A model generated the notes under the pieces. That model saw only the letters and a list, made by a program, of their open reading frames with translations. It did not search any database and was not told the origin of the DNA. This document shows, piece by piece, positions 44,762 through 56,658 of a DNA stretch of 64,000 bases (positions are counted from its first letter, which is position 1; every line of letters starts with the position of its first letter). The stretch is from positions 18,859,618 through 18,923,617 of the forward strand of contig NW_020312827.1 of the NCBI RefSeq assembly GCF_003265705.1, written 5' to 3'. The DNA comes from Callorhinus ursinus (Eukaryota > Chordata > Mammalia > Carnivora > Otariidae). Position numbers and translations under genes: made by a program.

Positions 44762-45036
44762 CAAAGGACTTTTTCTAACCACAATGGTTCCTTTAAAGAA
44801 AACAACATTTTTAAGGTATTATTTATTTATTTGAGAGAGAGAGAGAGAGAGTGAGAGAGTACAAGCAAGGGGAGGGGCAGAAGGACGACCAGACTCCCTG
44901 CTGAGTGGGGAGCCCAATGCAGGGCTTGATCCCAGGACCCTGAGATCATGACCTGATCTGAAGTTAGACACTTAACCGAATGAGCACCCAGGGACCCCCA
45001 TCAAGGTCTTTTTCTTGGTTCTTTTAAAGAAAACAA
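44762..45036 (-). mobile_element. CAN SINE, antisense, in an unusually long duplication
   Basis: The SINE is about 44806-44999 (tail 'ggtattatttatttatttga', head end 'gcacccagggaccccc'). The flank 44762-44805 and the segment 45002-45036 are two copies of the same sequence. They match for 19 of 20 bases next to the tail side and continue outward with a 6-9 base gap. The total duplicated length is ~35-44 bp, much longer than a normal SINE TSD. Confidence 0.85.
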
Positions 45037-46100
45037 TCCTGAGAGATGAAAACTACACATGTGCTAATGTGAAGCTATAGCAACACTGCCTTTATGATTT
45101 GTATTTGAAACATTTTAATTACCATTACACATGCTTTTGAGGAAATGTGCCAGTACAGCTCAGAGACTGGTTAATTCATGTTTTCATGTTGCTTGTATTT
45201 TAATAGAAGTCAAAACATGCTCATAATTTTATTTTATCACCTCTCTGGATTGCAAAATATTTTCTTTCTTAGATTTTGAAGAGTTAGCATTCAAAGCTTC
45301 TCATCTTTACATAGAGCATTTAAATGATTTAAGTGTTTGTTTTATCCCTTTTCTGACAAAAATGTGTGTTTTGGGAATTTGGAGGATACAGATTGGACCT
45401 TTTCCTTACTTTTAAATTGTCCTAAAAAAATCAGGGAAATCATGAAGAATAAGTAAAATTGAAAAGTGTGGAAGTCAGTAGGGGAGCATTTTATGGAACA
45501 AATTGGTCAAGCAAATGTACGTAGACCAAAAGCTTAGAATACTGCGTTAGCAAAAGGACATTTGACTGAGTGCAGTGGAAGCCAACTGAGTGGCTTATAC
45601 AAAAAGGAAAAACTTAGTGGAAGAATACCTGGTACTACATCAAAGCCACTGCCAACAGTGTGTCTGGATTTCACCAGAACCTAGAACAAGAACATGAACA
45701 TTGATGAGAATGCAAGCAGTTACTGTTTCCTCTGCTTCTGTTTTAAGGAAAACAAGTGCTCCTCTCTGTTTCTCCTTGTGTCATCTTTTAATTTTCACCT
45801 CTGCATATTCATATTCATTTCCTCTGCTCTTCTTCTACATGGTCCATTGGGATTGTCTCAAAATGGTGCCTCTGGTCATCTTTCAACTTGAGTTCCTGTC
45901 ACTAACCAAGATCCTCTGTCCCAGTTTAGGAGAAAGAATAGAATTGACTCAGTTTCAATCATGATTTACTCAGTCATCTCTGACTTCAGGGAGGGATGAT
46001 GTGGTGTATAGGTCTACAAGGTCCGATATCTGTGAGATGTGCAATATAGAGTACAGGGTATGTCTTTTACACATGGAAAGATAAAGAGGTATAAATTCAC
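45037..46100. other. Unassigned DNA, no gene seen
   Basis: No exon recognised. The pyrimidine-rich part at 45720-45960 may be an ancient repeat; its overlapping plus-strand frames have no known domain. Confidence 0.4.
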
Positions 46101-46129
46101 TCTGACTAGAGGGAAATATTTCTAAAGGA

Positions 46130-46480
46130 GAATATTCATATAAGTCAGGTTATATTCATTAAATAATACCAGATGGCATAATCGGTAAGCCTTAAAATCT
46201 CAATGACTTAACCAAATAGAAATCTACTTCCGACTTATGTAAAGTTTAATTGATAGATGTGTCGGAATTGTAGACAGTTTGTCTGCTACAACATTTTCAA
46301 CCATATTGTCTCTTGGAGGTTCTGCCTTATTTAATATAAGGCTTCCAAGATTGTCCTGGGTTTTGACATCCAGCCAACAAAGAGGAGAAGATCATGGATA
46401 ATCATGTGTTGGACTTTGTCATGGACCGGTCCAGAGTGGGAGGCACATTACTATGGTTCAATTTCCATTTATTAGTATTC
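46130..46480. other. Probable ancient interspersed repeat, family not assigned
   Basis: Phrases such as 'ttaaccaaatagaaatctac', 'cttggaggttctgcctt' and 'ccaagattgtcctgg' resemble a common ancient mammalian repeat. I cannot name it with confidence. Confidence 0.3.
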
Positions 46481-46833
46481 AGTTATATGTATACATCTTA
46501 CTTTAAAGATGGCTGGAAAATGCAGTTTAAAAAAAATCCAAGAAAAAAAATATTTGGGGCTTTGATTACCAGTCTCAAGAGGCTGGATATCATTCTTTTG
46601 TCAATGTGGAATTATTAAACATTTTTGAGTTAATAAGGTAAATTTGAGCAATGGTTCAAGTGATGTAATTTGACACCTCTGTATCAAATAGAAGTGGAGG
46701 ATGAGTGATTTAAATTTCTAAAAGTCAGGACACAATGATGAAATGCAAGGTTTTTATAAAAGTAATTTTGACAAATCATGGAAAATAATAAGAAGTAGAG
46801 ACCAATGTCTTCTTTTTCCTTTCAAGAACTTTT

Positions 46834-46949
46834 GGGGGCACCTGGCTGGCTCAGTCAGTAGAGCAAATGACACTTGATCTTAGGGTCGTGAGTTTAAGGC
46901 CCACATTGGGCATAGAGCTTATTTAAAACATAAAAACAACAAAAAAAAA
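46834..46949 (+). mobile_element. Old short-form CAN SINE, sense
   Basis: 'gggggcacctggctggctca', 'cttgatcttagggtcgtgag' and 'cattgggcatagagcttatt', with an A-rich tail and no (CT)n, define the older short subfamily. Confidence 0.85.
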
Positions 46950-46969
46950 CCCAATAAAACCTATTTATT

Positions 46970-47200
46970 GAATATTTACCCTGTGCCAGAGACTGGGTGA
47001 TACACTCGTAGTACAGTGGTTTACTCTTCATGCATCTATGGACTGTTGTAGTCTAGTGAGATGGGGGGTGGTGATTAAGCGTAAATTATTCAATTACTAA
47101 TGTAGCACCTAATTAAATTGTGATCAATATTGTGAAAAGGATAGAAATCTATGAACGAGTGTAACAGACTAGGCAAGGGCTCTCAGAGTAAGTGAATTTT
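46970..47200. other. Ancient interspersed repeat, family not assigned
   Basis: 'tttattgaatatttaccctg', 'tgccagagactgggtga' and 'gtagtctagtgaga' match a common ancient mammalian repeat pattern ('...accatgtgccaggcactg...'). A likely continuation of the same family lies at 47790-48060. Confidence 0.4.
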
Positions 47201-47664
47201 CAACTGTGTGCGTGTGCATGTGTGTGTCTGCATGCAAGTTTACATGACTCAGAAGAAGCATGTGATGTTACCGATTAGGAATTCCAAAAAAAAAAAAAAA
47301 AAGGAAAGCGTTTACCCAAGAAGAGCATGTCTGGTGGATATGATGAGGTCAGATCTGGAGCTACCAATTTGGGGGATGTCAGCTAACATCCAAGGACAAC
47401 GATCTATTAGTTAATTATAAATGAGGGGCAGGAAATGATGGTAGGGATTCAAAGAAAGCCAGATTTACATATGCAGACAACTTTGATACGATGTTAGCTG
47501 TTTTGGTGCCACTTCTGACAGGATCCAGGCCTAACTTGGATCCTGCGCAAGGATATTTCTTACAAAGTATTGGAACGCATATTTGCTTTTTGCTTTCAAA
47601 AATGTATGTTTCTTTTTCTTAATTTAGGTCTGATGCTGCATTGCAATTAAATGTGTATGTAGTT

Positions 47665-47785
47665 GAAGTTCCCTCTGGATTATTAGTTCCTTGAGATTGT
47701 GCATATTTATTTATTCCTTTCCTCCCATGCTTTGCACAGAACCCAAAACAGAGCAGGTGCTCAATAAATATTTGATGAATGGGAG
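47665..47785 (+). mobile_element. L2 3' end, sense
   Basis: 'agttccttgagattgtgc', 'catgctttgcacagaaccc' and 'gcaggtgctcaataaatatt', followed by 'tgatgaatggg', is the L2 terminal sequence. Confidence 0.75.
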
Positions 47786-48138
47786 ATCATAAAGAAATGA
47801 ATGATGAATGGGTACTGTGTATGCAGAAACACACAAGATTTGCGGAGCACAGAAAACAGAAGAAGGTGCAAAATCTTGGGGGCATGAGAACGCCTCCGTG
47901 ACATACGGCAAGAGCAAAGTGTGGGTGCAGAAAGGTGGTGGGGACAAATCAAGACAGATGAATTAGGGCCACACGAGGCAAAGCCCCCAATGCCTAATAA
48001 AGCAATGTAGGCTTTATTCTGAAGGAAGTAAAAGTCATTATAATGCTCCAAAGATGTGTATAGCTAAAGAAAACGATGGAATGTAAGAGTGGAAGATAGT
48101 GACTGAGGCAACAAAAAGCTATTTTCACATTTCAGTTT

Positions 48139-48381
48139 AAGAAGAGTGACGCCGAGGCGCTCCTGGGTGGCTCAGTAGGTTATGCGTCCAGCTCTTGGTT
48201 TGGGCTCAGGTCATGATCTCAGGATCTTGAGATTGAGCCCCATGTCAGTCTCCGCACACCGCAGGGAGTCTGCTTGAGATTCTCTCTCCTTCTCCCTCTC
48301 CCTCTGCCCCTACCCTCACTCACAAGCACTCTCTTTCTCTCAAATAAGTAAATAAATCCCCCAAAAATAAGAATAGTGATG
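48139..48381 (+). mobile_element. CAN SINE, sense, 13-bp TSDs
   Basis: The element is about 48152-48368, with 'gcgctcctgggtggctcag' and 'cttgagattgagccccatg'. TSDs 'aagaagagtgacg' and 'aagaatagtgatg' match 11/13. This is an older subfamily with 'gcttgagattctctctcc'. Confidence 0.93.
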
Positions 48382-48740
48382 ATGAACTAGAACATGTTCT
48401 GTATCTCTGTGTGAACAAAATTTCAGTTTCTAGAAGATTCTTTAAAAAAATCAGAATCTAATAAGGCTGACAAAATTACTCCAGAAGGCAAAAATGACTA
48501 ATGCTATGCCTGTGGTCTTTCTTCAAATACCTGTGAAACTTTTCAGGTAAGTTTAGAAAGTGTAATTTAAAAAATACACATATGGTTATGAAATGCAGGA
48601 ACAGGCATCATGAAGTTTTGAAAGGAAATCTTGCAGAAAATTTTCCAGGGAACTGTAAGCAAACTCCCCCATCAGCTGTGGTGATACAGAATACGGAGTC
48701 CCACTGTGGAAATTTTATCTGGGAACTCTGGTGACAGCAA
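48382..48740. other. Unassigned DNA, no gene seen
   Basis: No feature recognised. Confidence 0.4.
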
Positions 48741-48751
48741 ATTCAACATCA

Positions 48752-48876
48752 CAAAACCAGCCAAAGACCATACAACAAAGAATGGGTGTGCTATGTTCCA
48801 ATAGAACATTATTTTCAAAAAATGCTGGTAGGCCAAATTTGGTTTCCAGGTCATAGTTGGCCAAACCCTGATCCGA
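48752..48876 (-). mobile_element. MER20-like hAT-Charlie DNA transposon fragment
   Basis: 'gaatgggtgtgctatgttcc', 'aatagaacattattttca', 'ggtaggccaaatttggtttc' and 'gttggccaaaccctg' match one end of MER20-type elements, ending near the terminal inverted repeat. Confidence 0.7.
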
Positions 48877-49242
48877 TACCTGATTATTGTAAGAAACAGT
48901 GTGTGAACAAAGAAGGTCAAAGCCACAAAGAATAATAAAATCTCCACTAAAGTTATCTCAGAATCCAATTGCCTATCATGCCATGATATTACTAATAGAT
49001 TATTATCTGGGAATGTGGGGGGGGGGGAAATGTCAAAGTGGCACAACAGTTTCCTTGCAACTGAGGCTCATGTTGAAAATTATTTTTTTAATGTTCAGAA
49101 GGTCAGTAGCTTTAGGGACCCGATGGTAGGAATCTTAGGGACCCAATACTAGGAAAATGAGTCCCTTCAGATTACACTAATCTGAAATATCTGCTTCAAT
49201 GATCAGTCACTTATTTTATTAGACTAGCAGGCTGTCTTCATC

Positions 49243-49592
49243 AGATCAGGCTGCCAAAAGAAAATACCATTGAATGGATGGTTTCAACAATAGAAATTTC
49301 TCTCTCACAGCTCTGGAGACTGGGAAGTCCTAGACCAAGGCTGACATTGCTCCTAGTGAAGACCGTGTTCCTGGTCTGCAGATGGTTACCTTCTCCCGTA
49401 GCTTTGCATGGTGAGGAGAAAGTCAACAAAAGCAAGCCGTCTCTTATCTCCTCTTATAAAGACACCGATCTTATCATTAAGGCCCTCTGCTCACATCCTA
49501 ATTACTTCCCAAAGTCTCCATCTCTAAATACCATCACATCGGTGATTAGGAGTTCAACATATGAAATTTGGGCTACACAAACTCAATAGCAT
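49243..49592 (-). mobile_element. MaLR LTR, antisense, diverged
   Basis: 'ctctcacagctctggagact', 'gcagatggttaccttctccc', 'cctcttataaagacaccgat', 'cacatcctaattacttccc', and 'gttcaacatatgaaatttgg' follow the antisense MLT1 order. Confidence 0.8.
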
Positions 49593-49599
49593 AGATCAA

Positions 49600-49996
49600 A
49601 GCCAACTTGGCAACTGAAGTCAAGTCATTGCAAAGTCTTCATAGTTCTTTTCTCAGTCACCATGTCACTCTTAACAGCTCCCTCCCCGTCCCTAACTAAG
49701 ATAGTATACTGACCATTTAACCTGTTGATGACTAAAGAAATGTTTTCAGCCTTTACCTCCAGGCTTTATTTTCCTCTCATTGCTCCTTGTCACCGGCATG
49801 CCACCTCTCTACCAAGACCCTTGATTCTGAAACCTCGTATGGCATTCAAGTTTCACTCCATAATGAAAATTTTTCAATAAGCTTCTTTCTATTCTATCAT
49901 TTGAAGTCCTGTCCTTGCTCATTATGGAGCCCAATCCGAGGTCCCAGAGTTTCAGCCTGAGCCAGACACCCTTGTCCTCAAAGGGAATTCAGATGT

Positions 49997-50000
<4 letters not shown>
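49600..50000. other. Unassigned DNA, no gene seen
   Basis: C/T-rich text without a recognisable element before the TA repeat. Confidence 0.4.
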
Positions 50001-50001
<1 letters not shown>

Positions 50002-50049
<48 letters not shown>

Positions 50050-50149
50050 NNNNNNNNNNNNNNNNNNNNNNNNNNNNNNNNNNNNNNNNNNNNNNNNNNN
50101 NNNNNNNNNNNNNNNNNNNNNNNNNNNNNNNNNNNNNNNNNNNNNNNNN
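50002..50149. repeat. (TA)n microsatellite ending in a 100-N gap
   Basis: About 24 TA units (50002-50049) run directly into 100 N (50050-50149). The right edge of the repeat is lost. Confidence 0.97.
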
Positions 50150-51045
50150 ACAAAGAATAGTTTATAATAATCATAAGTAAATCATTACAATAAAATTATA
50201 GCAAGAATAATTAAATATTTATTAAATATTTCCTTTGTGTGTACACGAACCTTTTTGCCATTCTTTTAAAAACAGCCTTGGTTTGTTTTTCTTATTTTAG
50301 CCCTTATATTATGTATTTCTGCATATGCTCTTGTACATAAACACATATTTATACATATTAGGTTTCCCAAGCACTCTCTATTTAAAGAGGAAGTTTACTT
50401 TATTCGTGGATATTTTTAAGAGGACTCTCCTCAACTACTCACTACATTTTGACTTCTTTCTTATGAAATCTGAAGTTTTCTGAGAGTTTAGACAAGGTCA
50501 CATAATATTTAATTTTTAATCAGTTATTTAGACCCAAGATTGATAGTTTTCAAAGTCAACGCCTAACACTCCTGGAAGGTGTACCTGTGTTTTCTGAATC
50601 TCTTCCCCATCACTCTCTTTTATTATCCTGAAGAGAAAGTATTATTTTTGATTTTATGACAGCTCAGCTGCTTCTATCAAAGAACAATCTTTGTCATTCC
50701 TCACTACCTATCTTCTTTGCTGATCTCTTGCTCCCTCTGAACCAGAAACATTCCTTAGATTTATGGACATTTCTTGTACAATGTTCTTTTCATTTTGTTG
50801 CTTAGATCTTTACTCATTTTGGTTCTAGTTTCTTGAGCTCCATTTTGGATTTTTTCCAATCTCCCAGTCTTTGAAGTTTCAATCTGTCTATTAGTCTTTT
50901 TTTTCCGTATGTGCTTTCTATTCACCCATAGACTAGTCTAACCATTTATTTCTCTTCCTGAGCAGAGAAAATTTTCCCTTTGAATAAATGATGTTTTCCT
51001 TCAGTGTATTTTTTCCCATATAGTCTTCCAATACCAAGTGATTAA
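50150..51045. other. AT-rich DNA, no gene seen
   Basis: No exon recognised; parts may be old antisense L1. Confidence 0.35.
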
Positions 51046-51049
51046 TTTG

Positions 51050-51185
51050 TTTTATTTACTGAGGGCCTACTGAGTGTCAGACTGTATATACAAACAAGGT
51101 TAATGGATTATCACAACAACTATAAAATTGATATAATTCTATAGATGAGTGAAGAGAAGCTCAGATGAATTAAAGGGTCAACATT
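51050..51185 (-). mobile_element. MIR fragment, antisense
   Basis: 'tgagggcctactgagtgtca', 'attatcacaacaac' and 'atgagtgaagagaagctcag' follow the antisense MIR order. Confidence 0.5.
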
Positions 51186-51199
51186 TATACAAGTCCTGG

Positions 51200-51610
51200 A
51201 TCTATTCTCCAAATATTTACTGAGCTATTTCCAAACACCAGGCACTGGATCAGATGTTAGGAGTGTAGCTGAGTAGAAGACTACTGATATCCACGTCTTC
51301 ATGGAGCATTATACAGGACATTGTCAGTATATAAGTAAATGTGCAGCCCGACATAAAATAATATAAAATTTTAAACATAAAATAGGCATATAAGTTGTAA
51401 TACTCACAATGAAGGAAATGAATATATGTTTTGATAAACATAACTGGGTGTGAAGTGGTTGGAATAGGCCTCACTGAAGAGACAACATGGTAGCAGAAAT
51501 CTGAAAGGGTAGAAGGACTTAGTTATTAGAAGTGAGATAAGAAGAGTATTCCAAGCCCAAGAATGTGAATACGGAAAGGATACATGCCAGGAAAAGTTGT
51601 AGGTGTGTTC
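51200..51610. other. Ancient interspersed repeat, family not assigned
   Basis: 'accaggcactggatcagatg', 'cttcatggagcattatac', 'ggcctcactgaagagacaac' and 'gagtattccaagcccaagaa' follow a pattern common to one ancient mammalian family, the same one suspected at 46970-47200 and 47790-48060. Confidence 0.4.
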
Positions 51611-53275
51611 AAAAACACAATATATCCAATAATGTTAGGGGTTAAGCATCATGAGATGAGATTCGGAGGCGGGATTGTCATGCTCCAAAACGCTTATTCT
51701 CCCAACTTTCTCTGAGAAGTTGGTGTCATTTTCTTGACACAGCAATAAAATAGCACTGACTCCATGGCATTTATTGGCATTTGTTGTTATATCAACATTG
51801 AAGTGTCTCAGGTCTCAGTCCTGGTTACTCTGACCTAATTATATTCACTCTCTTGGCAGACTCATTAAGTCTCAAGGCTTTAAATACACATGTATCCCAA
51901 TGACTTTCCAATGTTACCTATAGCCTGGACCTCTCCTCTGAACCCCAAAACTGTATATCCCCATATGTACTAGACACCTCCACTTAGATGTTTTGTTAAC
52001 ATAACAAAACACAACTTCTCTAGAAGTGAATTCCATCAGCAGATTTCTTATGGGATTTGATTGTATCCCCATTTACAAGCTAAGAAGTTAACTTGTACCA
52101 TTTCACGGATGCTGTCAGAAGGCACAAAACATCTGGTTTGTGTTGTTTCCTTTTGCCCCTAAGTCCCATGATGTGGAGGGGGCCAAGGAGATGCTACGCA
52201 TGCCGTGGATTTTCACTGTTGCCAAGGGACTCTGATTTAGCATAATCCATTGCTTTTATAACAAGCAGTAGGCAAGCTTGCTCTCAGTCCCTGCAGCAGA
52301 CATTACCTCATTTTTCAAGATTGGTCTCTATAAAACAACCCTCTGAGAAATGGCCCAGGTTAAGGGCATTCAAGGCCTGGCATTCTTGTCATACTTAGAG
52401 AGACAAGTAAGAATTCAAGAAACCCATGGAGGACTGTCTCAGCCAATACTTCCATAAAATGGATACGAGGTGATTGGCGTCATGGAGGCATGTGGGAAAG
52501 GCCCTAGGTCTACAAGCTGCTACTGTATCCCTTGGCAGTAAGGGTAGTTTAGTGGCACTGGTACTCAGGTCAAAAATGTCAACAGTGAACTTGGTTACAC
52601 TTACCTTCTCATCATCAACCCTGGTGGGCTGATGGGTGCCTGAGAAAGGCCTAGGTACCTGGATCAAAGTCTGGGTAGCTCCCACTAGACTATCTCTAAT
52701 GAACTTGTTTCTTTCATGTCCACTTCAGAAGGAGAAGGAGAATGAGAGATACCATTACCTGGGCCACCATTCCAAAACCTCCCCACGCATAATTTGTTTG
52801 CTCTTCAGGTAACCTCTCATCATGGCTCGTCACTCATCTGGGGACAAATTGTTGCCCCAAACCACCCAGTTGTAATATCACCTTCTGCATTCTCTTCTTC
52901 TGAGAAATGAAACTCTATAGGTCTCCTTATATTTTGCCCCTCTCAAGATCATCTTGTGAATATGGTATTCTTTCTGTTATCACCTCCAGTTGAGGATTTG
53001 ATAAACCATTTCTACTCTCAAGTCATGTAAAGATGCTCAAGATACGGGACCAGCGTGGCATCCTCCCATCTGGCTGTGGGCTGAGTTGTGGAGATTCCCT
53101 AGCTGTGCCACTGCCCATGGATCCCCTGGCCATAGCCTGACTCACATCTAGCATTTTGTAGCTCCCCCACACTGAGAGACTCCACCACCATTATTGTCCC
53201 TGACCTCACCTTGTGAAATGGGCCTGCTGGGTTCCCCTTACCGCAGGATTCCCACCACACTACAGACGGCTTCCT
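51611..53275. other. Unassigned, relatively GC-rich in places, no gene seen
   Basis: The part 52300-52720 has a 96-codon minus-strand frame (52395-52685) and, on the minus strand, an AAG|GTAAGT donor-like site at 52599-52607. There is no domain, no repeat landmark and no paired acceptor that I can defend. 52900-53270 is C-rich and also unassigned. Confidence 0.35.
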
Positions 53276-53279
53276 AATA

Positions 53280-53445
53280 TATTTGTATTTTATTTAGTCT
53301 GTTTATAGTTCCTTTCCACCACTAGAATCGAAGGTCTCTGAAGGAAAATAGTTTTGTACCTTATATTCACTTATATCTCTAGCACTTAGGACAGTGCCTT
53401 AAACATAATCAATCCTCTTATTATCATTTATAGAATGAATGGATA
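53280..53445 (+). mobile_element. L2 3' end, sense
   Basis: 'ctagcacttaggacagtgcc' with 'tagaatgaatgg' at the end marks the L2 terminus. Diverged. Confidence 0.6.
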
Positions 53446-53484
53446 CATGTCACTCTTCATTTGTTCATCCGCTGCCTTCACCGC

Positions 53485-53615
53485 TCGAAAGTGTTCTCTG
53501 TTGGAGCAGGGAACGGGATGATCTTTTTCACTGCTGTATTCCTTATGTCTTAAAATAGGAGCCAATCATAGACTTTTCATAAATGTACCCTGAATAAGTG
53601 TATTGAATGGTCAAA
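53485..53615 (+). mobile_element. L2 3' end, sense, second copy
   Basis: 'gttggagcagggaacgggat', 'cactgctgtattccttatg' and 'ataagtgtattgaatgg' again follow the L2 end, just downstream of the first copy. Both may derive from separate ancient insertions. Confidence 0.5.
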
Positions 53616-53880
53616 TGAAGTGAGTCTTAACTAAATAATCTCTCGTATAATGAAATGTGATGTTTAACTTCCACTTAGGCATTTTACTAATCACTTAAAA
53701 ATTAAGTTTATTTTGGATGATGTGACTCATTTATTGATTCAGCAAGGATTTATTATTTGCAAGCCTGTATTAAGAGTTCAACCCTCACCAGGCTCAGTGG
53801 AATTTGTTAAAAAAACGAATTCAAAGAATGCCCATTGAGCGTTTCAGAGACTGCTGGCTCTTTGCCAAAACCTGTTTTCT
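53616..53880. other. Unassigned DNA
   Basis: No feature recognised. Confidence 0.35.
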
Positions 53881-53889
53881 CTTCTTCTC

Positions 53890-54180
53890 AGGCTCACGCA
53901 TGCCATCCTCCAGCTCTCCAGCAGGCAACGCGCCAGGAGGGTTTTCTCACCGGGGGAGGCAAGCTGAAGGGACATGTGACACTTCCAGGCCTAGCCTATA
54001 GAATCCTCCCATGTGCCACCTCATTCCATTGTTTCCCTCTGGCTATCAGGAAGGGGGCAACCTCCAGGCCCGTTTTGGAAGCTGCACACGGAAGACATCA
54101 GAACCTCGTTCAAATTTGGGCCCAGAACGATTTGCCTGGCCAAACTACTACATCCCTCTCAGAACTGCTCTTAGAATTTA
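53890..54180. mobile_element. Ancient LTR-like repeat, probable
   Basis: 'gggacatgtgacacttccag', 'gcctagcctatagaatcctc', 'ttggaagctgcacacggaag' and 'acatcagaacctcg' resemble a common ancient LTR-like repeat. The family is not certain. Confidence 0.4.
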
Positions 54181-55635
54181 ATTTTGGTTCAGGCCATTAG
54201 ATATTTCAGGGGTCATTTTTAAAAAAAACATTTAGCATACCTTAATTCATGGAAGGAATAGTTTTGTTTGCTTTTAAAAAGCAAATACTTTCAGGAATTT
54301 TTTTTTTCTTTCTAAATAAAACAACTCTAGCAACTCAATATTCAGTATCTCTTGTTTTCCAGGGTCACAGTAAGGGTGAATGCATTAAGTATAATAAAAT
54401 GTATTCTGTTGGATATTCCCCCACAAGTTATTTGAAGGATTCTCGCAGAAATTCTTCATACAATTTCACTCAAGTTTTTTTCGGAAGAATCCCCAGAGGT
54501 TGTGTCTCCCGTGCATGGGAAGTTGCATTACCTCTCTCACATGTTGACCCTCCCATGTTGACTCTCCCTTCCTCTTCCTCTGATAACCACAGGCAGTATT
54601 TCTTGGAGGGGCCTCTACAGTCCCCAGTCTAGTGAGGATTCTACCTAGCAGCCTCTGGCACTTGCACTGAAGACCTCCCACCAGGCACAGCCAAGTGCTT
54701 CCAAAACTCTAGAGACAAAGATGTCAACATGCAGAGCTTGCTCCAAGCCTCAGGGGAACAAGCAATTGAGGGGACGACTCATTCCCTTTTCTGTTATTCT
54801 GCACTTACAGAGTGAAAACAATTTGTTTTCAATCTTTCCCTAACATTGTTTCCTACCTTTAATCCTTCGAGACCTGGTCCCAAATGTGATTCCTCTTCCT
54901 CTGGGGGCGCCACTAGGGAAAATTAAACCCAATACTCTACTCTGAATCCCCTTTTACACTGATAACTGAGGCTGTGATACTAGGCTAAGCTTTTCTGTCT
55001 GGTCCTCTTTGTCCTTCAGAGAATTCTGTCTTTATTTCTTCATGCAAATAAATTCCTGGCCAAACAGGCACACAAGTGCACCAGCAAAAAAGCAAAAGTT
55101 TGACCATCAAAACTGAATTGAGCTCAAGGCTCAGGTTTAGTCTCCTTACATAAATTAGCCATTGATTTACGGCTAGCACTCTGCTTGTCACTAGAACATA
55201 CACCAAATAATAGATGGAAAGAAACTTACAGAGAAATGAGGAGTGAACTTTGGGAATTTTAACCTTTGTTTAGTTGTCTTAGATCAGTTGTGTGGATGTG
55301 AATGTGTATAAGTATGTATGTGTGCCTGTGTGTGCGTGCATGTGTGTTTCGTCAACCTTATTGGAATAATACTATTTATTTCCATTTACTTTACAGAATT
55401 AAAAAAAACATATTATTCATTTAATCATGAGTACATAGACATCTCTTGTTTATGCTTTCATTTTAATAAAAATGACATGGCAAAATAAAATTTCTCTTAA
55501 CCGCTTTTGGATATAGATTCAAGGTGATAAATAAAGGGGAGAATAGAGATTTTTAATCAACCATGTGGCCTCAGATAAAGGTAGTAGTGAAGCTTATAGA
55601 GAACAGAAGCAGAACCACAAATATGCTCATTTAGG
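54181..55635. other. Unassigned DNA, no gene seen
   Basis: Overlapping frames at 54249-54632 and 54466-54681 have no known domain. A TG-rich patch lies at 55305-55345. No exon recognised. Confidence 0.35.
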
Positions 55636-55639
55636 CTCC

Positions 55640-55785
55640 CTGTTATTAATATGTAGCCTCTCTGAATTTAGTTTCCTAATTCTTAAATAAGGGCATTATT
55701 TTTTGCAGTGGCATTATGAGGCTTAGAGGTAATGTATGCAAAGTGACAAACTTATTAAGTATTCAGTAAATAAAAATTTCTTTTC
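55640..55785 (+). mobile_element. MIR 3' part, sense
   Basis: 'ttagtttcctaattcttaaa', 'gcattatgaggcttagagg' and 'agtattcagtaaataaaaat' follow the sense MIR end. Confidence 0.6.
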
Positions 55786-55794
55786 TGCAATAGA

Positions 55795-56165
55795 GAACAA
55801 ATTTGGACTCTGGTTTGAGCAAATGATTTAACCCTCTAGTTGCTAATTGACCCCTCTTAAAATGGGGAGAATATTACCACCTATCTTGTGATGTTGATAT
55901 TTTTTTTTAAAGATTTTATTTATTTATTTGACAGAGAGAGAGAGACACACCCCGAGAGAGGGAACACAAGCAGGGGGAGTGGCAGAGGGAGAAGCAGGCC
56001 TCCCGCCGAGCAGGGATCCAGATGCGGGGCTCGATCCCAGGACCCTGGGACCATGACCTGAAGCCCAAGGCAGACACTCAACTAAGCCACCCAGGCGCCC
56101 CTATCTTGTGATGTTGAGGTAAGGCATGCATCCCACTACACTGGGCTCATAATTAACTAGATTAG
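55795..56165 (+). mobile_element. MIR, sense, split by a SINE
   Basis: 'gactctggtttgagcaaatg', 'aaaatggggagaatattac' and 'cacctatcttgtgatgttga' precede the SINE, and 'ggtaaggcatgcat' follows it. Confidence 0.6.
55881..56117 (-). mobile_element. CAN SINE, antisense, perfect 17-bp TSDs
   Basis: The element is 55898-56100. 'ctatcttgtgatgttga' is exact at 55881-55897 and 56101-56117. The body has 'gatcccaggaccctgggacc'. Confidence 0.97.
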
Positions 56166-56452
56166 GTAATCATTATTATTGCCAACAATTAGATTACTTT
56201 TTCAAACGTAAATTAAAAATCTGTAGCTTATAACTTGAAGATTTTTCCTAAATGTTTTTCCTTTTTAAAATTTTTAAACTAAGCTCTAAATATTGAAGTG
56301 CCTGTATCCTCAGAATATTATTTTTTTAACATTTTGTTTTGAAATAATCTAAGATTTATAGAAAAGTTACAAAATAATACAATTTCAATATTTTATTTAC
56401 TTAGCTTCCCCTGAAGTCAACATTTTACATAATCATGATACATTAGAAAAAC

Positions 56453-56658
56453 TGGAAAATTAAGGGGCACCTGGGTGGCTTAGTCATTAAGCGTCTGCCT
56501 TCGGTTCAGATCATGGACCCAGCATCCTGGGATCGAGCCCCACATAGGGGTCCCTGCTCAGCGGGGTGTCTGCTTCTCCCTCTCCCTCTGTGATCTCTCT
56601 CGCTCTCACCCTCTCTCAAATAAATAAATTTTAAAAAATTTAAAAAATGGAAAATTAA
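56453..56658 (+). mobile_element. CAN SINE, sense, 11-bp TSDs
   Basis: The element is 56464-56647. 'tggaaaattaa' is exact at 56453-56463 and 56648-56658. Head 'ggggcacctgggtggcttag'. Confidence 0.96.

Noticed and set aside
54905..54922. Second CTCF-like motif ('gccactaggg').
   Set aside because: The G-rich 3' half of the motif is replaced by A residues, so the match is partial.
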